Shown here in pieces: positions 1 through 6,121 of a DNA stretch of 6,121 bases; within the stretch, counting starts at the first letter, position 1, and the number at the start of each line of letters is the position of its first letter. The stretch spans positions 1 through 6,121 of the forward strand of contig JABMQG010000173.1 in the NCBI GenBank assembly GCA_013203365.1, given 5' to 3'. Source of the stretch: Planctomycetota bacterium. GTDB taxonomy: Bacteria; Planctomycetota; Phycisphaerae; SM23-33; FEN-1343. A model generated the notes under the pieces. It saw nothing but the letters and a program-made list of their open reading frames with translations. It did no database searches and was not told the DNA's origin. A program made the position numbers and the translations under genes.

Positions 1-2
1 AT

Positions 3-17
3 CTGGATTCTATCCAG
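3..17. repeat. Short perfect inverted repeat at the window edge
   Basis: CTGGAT and ATCCAG are separated by three bases (TCT), giving a 6-bp stem. It lies upstream of gdhA. It has no T-run and no recognised operator consensus, so a role as a terminator end, operator half-sites or chance is undecided. Confidence 0.3.
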
Positions 18-44
18 CGAATCTGTGATAAGAAGCACTAGACG

Positions 45-59
45 CCGCCGAGTCGGCGG
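45..59. repeat. GC-only hairpin upstream of gdhA
   Basis: CCGCCG and CGGCGG flank the loop AGT, a perfect 6-bp all-GC stem. No U-tract follows on either strand, so it is not a canonical intrinsic terminator. It lies about 45 bases before the possible gdhA -10 box and may insulate gdhA from an upstream transcript. Confidence 0.35.
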
Positions 60-103
60 AAGCGCCCCGGCCGAAATAGAGCAAGGCGGGCCAGAAAGAT
101 GTT

Positions 104-109
104 TATAAT
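104..109 (+). promoter_or_regulatory. Candidate -10 box of the gdhA promoter
   Basis: The hexamer is a perfect TATAAT in an otherwise GC-rich stretch, placed so that transcription would start near position 116 and give a leader of roughly 30 bases. No good TTGACA-like -35 box lies 15-18 bases upstream, so the promoter would be weak or activator-dependent. This is an inference from the motif alone. Confidence 0.45.
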
Positions 110-133
110 CGCCTGAGTCGTGAACAAACTGCA

Positions 134-140
134 AAGGAGA
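134..140 (+). promoter_or_regulatory. Ribosome binding site of gdhA
   Basis: AAGGAGA lies four bases before the ATG at 145. It is a near-consensus Shine-Dalgarno at good spacing and fixes the gdhA start. Confidence 0.75.
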
Positions 141-144
141 GTAT

Positions 145-1109
<965 letters not shown>

Positions 1110-1154
1110 ATCGCTTTTAGCGCGGTTTAAGCTTGTATGGCGACATCGAGTTGC

Positions 1155-1190
1155 GGCCAGACCGGACCACCAGATGCTACCGGTCTGGCC
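1155..1190. terminator. Candidate bidirectional terminator hairpin
   Basis: GGCCAGACCGG (1155-1165) and CCGGTCTGGCC (1180-1190) form a perfect 11-bp GC-rich stem with a 14-base loop. It lies 45 bases after the gdhA stop, in the gap where transcription from both sides would converge. Neither strand has a T-run after the stem, so termination would have to be of a U-tract-less type, or the hairpin may protect 3' ends. Confidence 0.5.
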
Positions 1191-1346
1191 TCCTCGGCCA
1201 AAAGGAACCAACCAGCCCCAATCGGTCTTCCAGACATGATGTAGCGGCCAACTTGCTGAAAATCAATCCCCCCCACACCTTTTGCTCGCGAATGCGGAAA
1301 CTCGGCTTCAACTGGCTGCAGTTTCGCTTTCAGCGTGAGCCTTCAG

Positions 1347-1372
1347 AGCCGGCCTCACCCGGCTGACAGCCG
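1347..1372 (-). terminator. Overlapping hairpins just downstream of the hydrogenase protease gene
   Basis: AGCCGG (1347-1352) pairs with CCGGCT (1359-1364) around a six-base loop. CGGCT (1360-1364) pairs alternatively with AGCCG (1368-1372) around GAC. The two stems share an arm and exclude each other. They begin 15 bases past the - strand stop codon. No U-tract follows, so a terminator role is only suggested by position. Confidence 0.35.
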
Positions 1373-1387
1373 CCCGTCGTGGCCCAA

Positions 1388-1855
1388 TCAATCGCATATT
1401 TCAGCGAGCACCAACGCCGCTGCCTCGGCAATCGCCGCCTCCACCGGCGGGGAAAGCTGTTCGCCTGGCTGGAGACTTCCCGGCTGGACGCCTATCAAAA
1501 CGACTTCCGCAGGGCCGTTGCCCAGAACCTCTGCCAGTTTCACGTATTCTAAGACGTTGCCTTCATGCAGTGAATACCGGCGAGGCTCACTCGGCTGGGT
1601 GACCTCTTTCGGAGAGAATCGAAACACCTTCCCCGGCTCACATCCAGCGTCGACTGCGTCGACTATCACGGCTTTCGTTCTGCCTTCCAGCAACCCGACA
1701 AGACCGGGACCCGGCAGGCCGGCGTCCACCACCTCAACGCCGTATGGCGCAACTATGGCCACTTCCGCAACCACACGGCTGGCCACGCCTTCGTCCGAAA
1801 GGGCCCGGTTTCCGATACCTATCACGACCACCGCTGGGCGAGTTTCACTGCTCAA
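1388..1855 (-). CDS. [NiFe]-hydrogenase maturation endopeptidase (peptidase family M52, HyaD/HybD/HycI type)
   Basis: This cytoplasmic protease removes the C-terminal tail of the hydrogenase large subunit after nickel insertion. The 155-residue product has the usual family length and all family landmarks: GIGN at 13-16, DEG with Glu22, VVDAG with Asp44, VDAVDAG with Asp66, SLHEG with His97, and IGVQP then LSPPVEAAI near the end. Glu22, Asp66 and His97 match the nickel-sensing ligands Glu16, Asp62 and His93 of E. coli HybD. The start is TTG at 1855-1853, preceded by AAGGTGA (1865-1859). It overlaps the end of the upstream hydrogenase frame by 11 bases, which suggests translational coupling. 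Unlike its neighbours, the gene shows no truncation or frame change. Its expected substrate is the large subunit directly upstream, which ends in DPCVSCSTH plus eight residues. Confidence 0.93.
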   Translation of the reverse strand: MSSETRPAVVVIGIGNRALSDEGVASRVVAEVAIVAPYGVEVVDAGLPGPGLVGLLEGRTKAVIVDAVDAGCEPGKVFRFSPKEVTQPSEPRRYSLHEGNVLEYVKLAEVLGNGPAEVVLIGVQPGSLQPGEQLSPPVEAAIAEAAALVLAEICD

Positions 1856-4052
1856 ATCTCACCTTCAAGAGATGCGTGGAACACGATACGCACGGGTCGT
1901 AGGCCCTGACGAGCATCTCCAGTATATGTTCGATCTGCTCTCGGCCGTTTCCGTTTCCAGTGACGGCCGGCAGGAGCGCCTCCATGTCCAGTTGGATGTT
2001 GGCGTGGTTCTGGTTCGTGGGAATAACCATATTGGCGTTCACACACCGGCCCTGCTCGTCGTATTCGTAATCGTGGAAGAGTATGCCACGCGGCACCTCC
2101 ACTGCGCTCACTCCCTTGCCTGCCTTAGGCTCGACCTTGAACTTCTCAGCCTTTAGGCCGTCTTGCAAAATCTCGTCGATCAGCCTGATCGAATCCTCGG
2201 CAGATTGGAAACACTCCACCAACTGCGCCACGTTGTTCATAAATGGGTTGTAGTTAATGGCCTTCAGGCCGAACAGGTCGGCCACCTGCTTGGCTATGGG
2301 AAGCAGAAGCTCGGTGTTAAGGTTGAATCGGGCAAGTGCCCCAACCATGTAGCTGTCTCGCTTGTGCTTGGCGTGCTTTGCCGTCGAATGCGGTACTACG
2401 TACTCGTTGGTGATCTGGCGGTACGCTGAAGCCGGCCAGCCTCCGCCGTCCGTGCTGCCTACTTGACCATCGTAAAATGGATACTCTTCTTGACCGACTA
2501 GCGCTATGTACTCCGTCTCACGCTGGAACGCGGGAAAATTGCCGACCAGGGCCTTGACCAATTCTGCCACTGCCTGGAGGTCTGGAACGGCCTTGCCCAG
2601 TCTGTCCTTTAGCGTAAGAAGATCCGTCTCACTCGGTATACGCGTAAAACCTCCGGGCACGAGTCGCTGCGGGTGGGTTGTGCGGCCGCAGACCAGATCG
2701 CTCATCTCGTTCGCCATGCGGTGAAGCCGTATAACAGTCTTCACTTCCTCCGGATGGCTCGATGCCAGCGGTATCACACTCCCGACGCCCGCCAAGTCCG
2801 GCAGCGCAAGGTACCCCACGTGTAGAACGTGGCTCTGAAGATTCTCGGCGTGCAAGGCCTGCTTGGCCCAGACGCCATGGTCGAAAAACCGGCGAAGCAG
2901 CCCGGGCAGTTCCGCAGGTCGGAAGTCCAGCTGCCTGGTTGAGCCGAACTCCTTTGCCTTTGCTCGGGCCTTGGAGCGGGCCTGGAGTTGTTCTTCGGTA
3001 GCGTCTTGCGCTTCTGTGTACTTATCCAGCAACGCGGCCCCCTTCTCCGAATCCACCTCCACCACGTACGCGCCGCCAATATCGGTAAGCCACAGATCGA
3101 AGCCATTCTCAACCACGTCGCAGCCCATTCCGCCCCAGAATGCCTTCTTGCTCGCCCTTACCGGATCGACCCCGATAATGGTCAGCATTCCACGCCGGGC
3201 GAGGTAATTGGGATCGGGATTCGTCTGCGACATCAGTACGTCAAGCTGGTTGATGGCTATCATGTCATAGGGATGCACCCCGATCAGAACCGTTGGGGCA
3301 CCCGCCTCGACCCGCGGCCGGGCCTTAGGGTCACCGCCTAACTCGAATTCGACAAGTACCTCGCAAGGCGGCAAAAGGTATTTCTTGGGAGGCAGTATGG
3401 TTACATCATAATCAAGCCTGAGTTGAGATGCGCCCTCCAACGAGGCGAAAACAAAGTGATCTTCGGTCGGCTCCTTTGTCCTGACGCCTATCACGGATCG
3501 GTCGGCGATCATCCGCTCCACGAAGCTGGCAAGCCCACGTGCGGTCAGCACCTTTGTTGCCACCTCGAAGGCCTTTGGGCGCTCGACGACCGTAACGTCG
3601 GCTGCGAAATTGTTCAGGGCCTGCTTCCTTTCGCTTTCCAGGGAGGCGACACGCTTCCCAAGCCTGTTCCGCTCCACCCCCTCAGCGACGACGCTGAGGA
3701 GTTTCTCGGTCTTAAACGGTTTGTTGAGATAATCGCAGGCGCCTATCTTCATCGCCGTCACGGCCGACTCCACGGTGGCGTAGCCCGTGATCACTATCAT
3801 GGCGACATGTGGATCGATCTGGCGTATCCTCTTCAGGACTTCCAGACCGTCCATTCCGGGCATCTTCAGGTCCACCAGAACTACGCCGGGCTTAACCTGC
3901 TCAACCATCCTGAGGCCCTTAAGGCCGTCCTCGGCAACAGATGTCCTGTAGCCCTGCGCATCCAACGTCTGTCGGCAGCCCTCCCGTATCGACTCCTCAT
4001 CATCGACAACAACAACCGCAACCGCCGTTTCTCGCCTTTGTTCCGTGACCAT
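1845..4052 (-). CDS. Chimeric frame: response regulator receiver + HydB N-terminal domain + [NiFe]-hydrogenase large subunit C-terminal part
   Basis: The frame opens at 4124. I choose the ATG at 4052 because it directly precedes the receiver domain and has AGGAG upstream; this gives 735 residues (759 from 4124). Numbering here is from 4124. A CheY-like receiver (about 36-150) has Asp41/Asp42, phospho-acceptor Asp85 in VDLKMPG, Thr113 and Lys135 in NKPF. A charged helical linker follows (150-180). Residues about 186-420 resemble the N-terminal domain of hydrogenase subunit beta (sulfhydrogenase HydB type): RLDYDVTILPPKKYLLPP, IGVHPYD, NGFDLWLTDIGG. Residues 421-759 are the middle and end of a group 3-like large subunit: LQSHVLHVGYLALPD, HPQRLVPGGF, and DPCVSCSTH (743-751) with a cleavable eight-residue tail. 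Missing are the HydB iron-sulfur motifs, any gamma and delta subunits, and the large-subunit RxCxxC motif. As written it cannot be a working hydrogenase. It may be a deletion product, a real chimera or an assembly collapse. Confidence 0.85.
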   Translation of the reverse strand: MVTEQRRETAVAVVVVDDEESIREGCRQTLDAQGYRTSVAEDGLKGLRMVEQVKPGVVLVDLKMPGMDGLEVLKRIRQIDPHVAMIVITGYATVESAVTAMKIGACDYLNKPFKTEKLLSVVAEGVERNRLGKRVASLESERKQALNNFAADVTVVERPKAFEVATKVLTARGLASFVERMIADRSVIGVRTKEPTEDHFVFASLEGASQLRLDYDVTILPPKKYLLPPCEVLVEFELGGDPKARPRVEAGAPTVLIGVHPYDMIAINQLDVLMSQTNPDPNYLARRGMLTIIGVDPVRASKKAFWGGMGCDVVENGFDLWLTDIGGAYVVEVDSEKGAALLDKYTEAQDATEEQLQARSKARAKAKEFGSTRQLDFRPAELPGLLRRFFDHGVWAKQALHAENLQSHVLHVGYLALPDLAGVGSVIPLASSHPEEVKTVIRLHRMANEMSDLVCGRTTHPQRLVPGGFTRIPSETDLLTLKDRLGKAVPDLQAVAELVKALVGNFPAFQRETEYIALVGQEEYPFYDGQVGSTDGGGWPASAYRQITNEYVVPHSTAKHAKHKRDSYMVGALARFNLNTELLLPIAKQVADLFGLKAINYNPFMNNVAQLVECFQSAEDSIRLIDEILQDGLKAEKFKVEPKAGKGVSAVEVPRGILFHDYEYDEQGRCVNANMVIPTNQNHANIQLDMEALLPAVTGNGNGREQIEHILEMLVRAYDPCVSCSTHLLKVRFEQ
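1848..2864 (-). other. Segment: C-terminal two-thirds of the hydrogenase large subunit
   Basis: This segment spans residues 421-759 of the chimera. It starts at the helix ALHAENLQSHVLH, which in full large subunits lies after the first RxCGxC nickel-ligand motif. It runs without interruption to the second motif, RAYDPCVSCSTH, where Cys745 and Cys748 would bind Ni and bridge to Fe. Processing by the M52 protease is expected after His751, releasing LLKVRFEQ. The AYDPC form and the HydB partner point to a group 3 cytoplasmic enzyme, probably 3b-like; the subgroup is an inference. Confidence 0.85.
1859..1865 (-). promoter_or_regulatory. Ribosome binding site that decides a TTG start
   Basis: AAGGTGA on the - strand, with AAGG six bases before TTG 1855-1853, lies inside the last codons of the hydrogenase large subunit. 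No ATG exists in the first part of the protease frame, so this site supports the TTG start. Confidence 0.6.
2865..3569 (-). other. Segment: N-terminal domain of hydrogenase subunit beta (HydB/sulfhydrogenase type)
   Basis: This segment spans residues about 186-420 of the chimera. Recognised by DVTILPPKKYLLPP, IGVHPYDMIAI, a ligand-free IIGVDPVRASKKAFW segment and GFDLWLTDIGG. As I recall them, family members carry cysteines in the HPCD and following C..CFC region; here those positions are Tyr285 and non-cysteine residues, leaving only Cys335 nearby. The segment ends at FFDHGVWAK, normally the run-up to the first CxxCxxC cluster motif. The domain belongs to the electron-transfer module that passes electrons between the small subunit and the NAD(P)-binding gamma subunit. 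Confidence 0.7.
3674..4052 (-). other. Segment: response regulator receiver domain
   Basis: This is a complete CheY-like fold with the acidic pair DD, phospho-acceptor VDLKMPG, switch VITGYA and KPF. It is about 115 residues, followed by a charged helix (GVERNRLGKRVASLESERKQ) typical of a receiver linker. No DNA-binding output domain follows; the frame goes into HydB-like sequence near residue 180. It was presumably the partner of the kinase encoded just upstream. Confidence 0.88.
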
Positions 4053-5952
4053 AATCGCTTCGGCTCCTGCAAACATGCGCCCGGACTTCACTGAGCGTCC
4101 CGCCGTGCTTTCTGACAATCCCATGGCTTATTGACAGCCCAAGACCCGTCCCGCGACCGACTTCCTTGGTCGTGAAAAACGGCTCAAAAAGCCTACCTAT
4201 GTCATCTTCGGATATCCCGCAACCGGTGTCGGCAAAGCTCAGCTCCACGCCGTTGTCCCTGTCCAATCGCGTCCGGCTGGTGGTTATTGTCAACGTACCG
4301 TTTCCATCCATGGCCTCGGCCGCATTCATTATGATGTTGACGAATACCTGCTGCATCTGAGAGGCGTCAACGTAAACGTCCGGTACATTCGTCTGGAACT
4401 GCTTGACTATCTTGATATTGTGGAACAGCGCCTGGTTGGCCAGAAACGAAACGGTCTTGTCCACGACATTGTTGATATTTACGAACTCGGGCCTTGGCTC
4501 TCGCTGGCGAGCAAAATCCAGCAAGCCTTGAACAATGTTTTGGCACCTCTCAGCCTCCCTGGCTATTCTCTCAAGATTCTCCCTTTCCGGACCCTCGGCC
4601 GGCGCCTTCCGCAGAAGCAGCCGGCTGAAAAGCAAAATGCCGCCAAGAGGGTTGTTTATCTCGTGGGCGACGCCGGCGGCCAATTGGCCTACCATCGCGA
4701 GCCTTTCCGCTTTCATGATCTCTTCCTGAGCACGCTGTCGTAATTGCTCGTCCCTTTCCTCTATTGAGCCGGCCATCAGGTTGAACGCACTGCCCAGCAA
4801 CCCGATCTCTTCGGTCGAGCCGCACGGCTGTACCCGTTGCTTCAGGTCGCCGTCAGCTAGGCGATTGGCCGCATGAACGAGGGTGTTGACCGGCCCGGTA
4901 AGGGTTTTCGACAAGGCGTAGCATATTATCACCGACAGCGCAACCCCCCCCAGGGATATTACAATGAACGTCCAGAGGGTCTTCCGTTTCATCTCGACAA
5001 ACTTCTGCTCGAGCATGCCTACGTACAAAATACCTATGATCTTTCCGGAAACGTCCTTTATGGGTTCGTAGGCCGTCACGTACCAGTCGGTTACTACGAA
5101 GGCCCTTTCCACCCAGCCTTTGCCCTCAACCAATACGCGTCTGTTGACTTCCTCGGAAACGCGAGTGCCTATTGCCCTTATACCCTCCTTTGTTTGGACA
5201 TTTGTGGATATGCGAAGGCCGCCTTGGAAGATCGTAGCGGTCCCCATCTCCCTGCCCTTGTATATCTCGCCTTGGTAGACCGTATCCTTTATCTTGTCAA
5301 CAATGCTGTTGTTTTGATTTAAAAGCTTACCGCCATAAAGCACTCCGAGCAGTTCCCCACCCTCGCCTATGATTGGAGCGGCCGCCTTCATCATCATTCC
5401 TGAAGTCTCCTCGGTCCTGTCGGTCGGCTTTGCCTTTGGTGTGGGAATAAAAACAATATGCGCCAGAGCCGCCAGAGCCGGGGCTTCTTTTAAAAGTTCT
5501 TCCCTGCTGACTATCTCGGTCGAAGCCACCACCTGCTTTTCGGACAGCACTTTCATCACTATCGGATTAGCCGCTTGGCTGTCGCCCATCTCTTTCGGGT
5601 TACGTGTCCTGAGCAGGACTTTGCCGGTGTTATCGGTAAGGGTCAAAACATCCAGTGATTCGTTAACTCTTATTTTCTCCAGTTCGCCCGCCAGTTGACG
5701 AAGGTCGCCGGCCTGCATGGCACTTCTTATGAAAAACCTGATGGCGGTATGCCGAACTGCGTCACGCAAGTCGCTTATCGCCTCCTGGTATCCGCCACGC
5801 GCCGAGTTCAAATCGAGCCTGACCTTGTCTTGTGCCTGGCTGATTAGGCCTTCGCCTATCATCCTGACGCCAACAACCGTGGATACGGCACCGCAGGTGA
5901 CGATTACGACGAGAAAACTTCCCAGTAGTCTAGTTCTCAGTGAAAGCTTCAT
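4000..5952 (-). CDS. Membrane sensor histidine kinase with extracytoplasmic Cache-type sensor and HAMP; C-terminus altered
   Basis: The kinase senses an unknown extracytoplasmic signal and phosphorylates a response regulator, most likely the one encoded directly downstream. Order of parts: N-terminal membrane helix (about 8-30); large sensor region (about 35-325) with Cache-like endings such as APIIGEGGELLGVLYGG and YEPIKDVSGKIIGILYVG; second membrane helix (about 327-347); HAMP (about 348-402); and H-box GVAHEINNPLGG with phospho-acceptor His430. The ATPase domain has the N-box NIIMNAAEAM (539-548), G1 DTGCGI (575-580), F-box FEPFFTTK (589-596) and G2 GRGTGLGLSI (599-608). After HGGT (616-619, to about position 4096) the expected last strand and GTTF-type ending are absent. 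A 31-residue out-of-frame tail ending in GCGCCCR follows and overlaps the regulator start. Real kinase homology therefore ends near 4093. It may retain partial activity. The start ATG at 5952 follows the short upstream frame by six bases. Confidence 0.92.
   Translation of the reverse strand: MKLSLRTRLLGSFLVVIVTCGAVSTVVGVRMIGEGLISQAQDKVRLDLNSARGGYQEAISDLRDAVRHTAIRFFIRSAMQAGDLRQLAGELEKIRVNESLDVLTLTDNTGKVLLRTRNPKEMGDSQAANPIVMKVLSEKQVVASTEIVSREELLKEAPALAALAHIVFIPTPKAKPTDRTEETSGMMMKAAAPIIGEGGELLGVLYGGKLLNQNNSIVDKIKDTVYQGEIYKGREMGTATIFQGGLRISTNVQTKEGIRAIGTRVSEEVNRRVLVEGKGWVERAFVVTDWYVTAYEPIKDVSGKIIGILYVGMLEQKFVEMKRKTLWTFIVISLGGVALSVIICYALSKTLTGPVNTLVHAANRLADGDLKQRVQPCGSTEEIGLLGSAFNLMAGSIEERDEQLRQRAQEEIMKAERLAMVGQLAAGVAHEINNPLGGILLFSRLLLRKAPAEGPERENLERIAREAERCQNIVQGLLDFARQREPRPEFVNINNVVDKTVSFLANQALFHNIKIVKQFQTNVPDVYVDASQMQQVFVNIIMNAAEAMDGNGTLTITTSRTRLDRDNGVELSFADTGCGISEDDIGRLFEPFFTTKEVGRGTGLGLSISHGIVRKHGGTLSEVRAHVCRSRSDYGHGTKARNGGCGCCCR
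4064..4068 (-). promoter_or_regulatory. Ribosome binding site of the response regulator
   Basis: AGGAG on the - strand lies 11 bases before the ATG at 4052. The spacing is slightly long, but this is the only good site nearby and it favours 4052 over the further start at 4124. Confidence 0.5.
4944..4951. repeat. Run of eight C (G8 on the coding strand) inside the kinase gene
   Basis: The homopolymer encodes part of LGGV in the second membrane helix of the kinase, near residues 334-337. The frame is intact on both sides, so the length shown is the functional one. Runs of this length are prone to slippage and to sequencing error. Confidence 0.6.
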
Positions 5953-6121
5953 GGCAACCTAACTCACGCCGGAGACAGCCGCAGCGAAGCTTAGCAGGAA
6001 TATCCAGCCGGTGTCAAAATCAAACTCCATGACGACGGCGCCCGCTTGCAATAGCATGCATGACAGGCTCCGTATGCAGCACTGCGATCAGCAGTCGTAT
6101 GGCCTAGGGATTCCATATGTC
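5953..6121. other. Upstream region of the kinase operon
   Basis: These 169 bases lie before the kinase ATG on the - strand and run to the window edge. Apart from the small hydrophobic frame I see no convincing -35/-10 pair and no -24/-12 sigma-54 motif. The operon promoter may lie beyond the window. Confidence 0.4.
5959..6057 (-). CDS. Possible small hydrophobic leader peptide or gene remnant before the kinase
   Basis: A 32-codon frame begins at ATG 6057-6055, or 23 codons from ATG 6030, and stops at TAG 5961-5959, six bases before the kinase ATG. Its second half, GWIFLLSFAAAVSGVS, is hydrophobic enough to be a single membrane segment. GGAG lies ten bases before the first ATG, while the second ATG has no clear site. 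The weak AGG expected for the kinase overlaps this TAG, which would suit translational coupling. It could also be the tail of a broken upstream gene; the frame is closed by TGA 33 to 30 bases before the first ATG. I recognise no family. Confidence 0.3.
   Translation of the reverse strand: MLLQAGAVVMEFDFDTGWIFLLSFAAAVSGVS

Larger units (their letters stand above)
1110..1387. other. Non-coding gap between convergent genes
   Basis: These 278 bases separate the gdhA end (+) from the protease end (-). Reading frames on both strands here lack start signals and protein-like composition. The stretch contains a strong 11-bp hairpin (1155-1190), a run of seven C (1268-1274) and a second hairpin pair next to the protease stop (1347-1372). 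I see no other gene or remnant. Confidence 0.6.

Noticed and set aside
1268..1274. C7 run in the convergent gap as a functional element
   Set aside because: It lies in non-coding DNA with no adjacent gene start or known motif, so nothing supports a role.
1133..1366. 77-codon + strand frame in the convergent gap
   Set aside because: No ribosome binding site, no recognisable motif, and it spans the 11-bp hairpin and a C7 run; non-coding is more likely.
1335..2156. 273-codon + strand reading frame
   Set aside because: It lies antisense to the maturation protease and the end of the hydrogenase large subunit, both securely identified. Its translation is Ser/Thr/Pro-rich with no recognisable motif and no ribosome binding site.
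3423..4094. 223-codon + strand reading frame
   Set aside because: It is the complement of the receiver domain and its linker, rich in His, Leu and Arg as antisense frames often are, with no family resemblance.
4053..4124. Upstream ATG (4124) as the real start of the response regulator frame
   Set aside because: The 24 extra codons overlap the kinase coding end in another frame, show no regulator homology, and the ATG at 4052 has AGGAG upstream.
6050..6121. Closely spaced palindromic hexamers GCATGC, CCTAGG and CATATG at the right edge
   Set aside because: Six-base palindromes at this density occur by chance, and there is no vector-like sequence around them to suggest cloning-site contamination.

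Overview
The window carries the scarred remains of two metabolic loci that converge on a short non-coding gap at about 1110-1387. On the + strand is a glutamate dehydrogenase gene (gdhA, 145-1109). On the - strand, read from right to left, are a membrane sensor histidine kinase (5952-4000), one long reading frame joining a response regulator to pieces of a [NiFe]-hydrogenase (4052-1845), and a hydrogenase maturation endopeptidase (1855-1388). A 32-codon hydrophobic reading frame sits just before the kinase (6057-5959). No tRNA, rRNA, CRISPR array or mobile element is visible.

The organism looks like an anaerobic or facultatively H2-metabolising bacterium with moderately high GC and conventional ribosome binding sites. 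A group 3-like cytoplasmic hydrogenase linked to a two-component system and an NADP-type GDH would fit several anaerobic lineages. My impression leans to Planctomycetota/Phycisphaerae or a deltaproteobacterial-type lineage, but this is a weak inference from memory.

The original - strand locus was probably a kinase, a response regulator, the hydrogenase subunits beta (HydB), gamma, delta and alpha (HydA), and then the protease that trims the HydA C-terminus. In the window as given, most of the hydrogenase is missing. The response regulator runs in frame into the HydB N-terminal domain. HydB stops just where its first iron-sulfur motif should begin and runs in frame into the middle of HydA. The HydB cluster domains, any gamma and delta subunits, and the HydA N-terminus with the first pair of nickel ligands are absent. 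HydA keeps its C-terminal nickel-ligand motif and cleavable tail, and the protease looks intact. The kinase loses its last 15-30 residues through a frame change that overlaps the regulator start. Independently, gdhA has lost about 140 internal codons and changed frame at a single junction.

The main result is therefore a cluster of at least three and probably four deletion-like joins within about 5 kb, on both strands, two in frame and two out of frame. Either this is real local genome erosion that produced an unusual receiver-HydB-HydA chimera, or it is a systematic assembly or consensus collapse. The sequence alone cannot decide between them.
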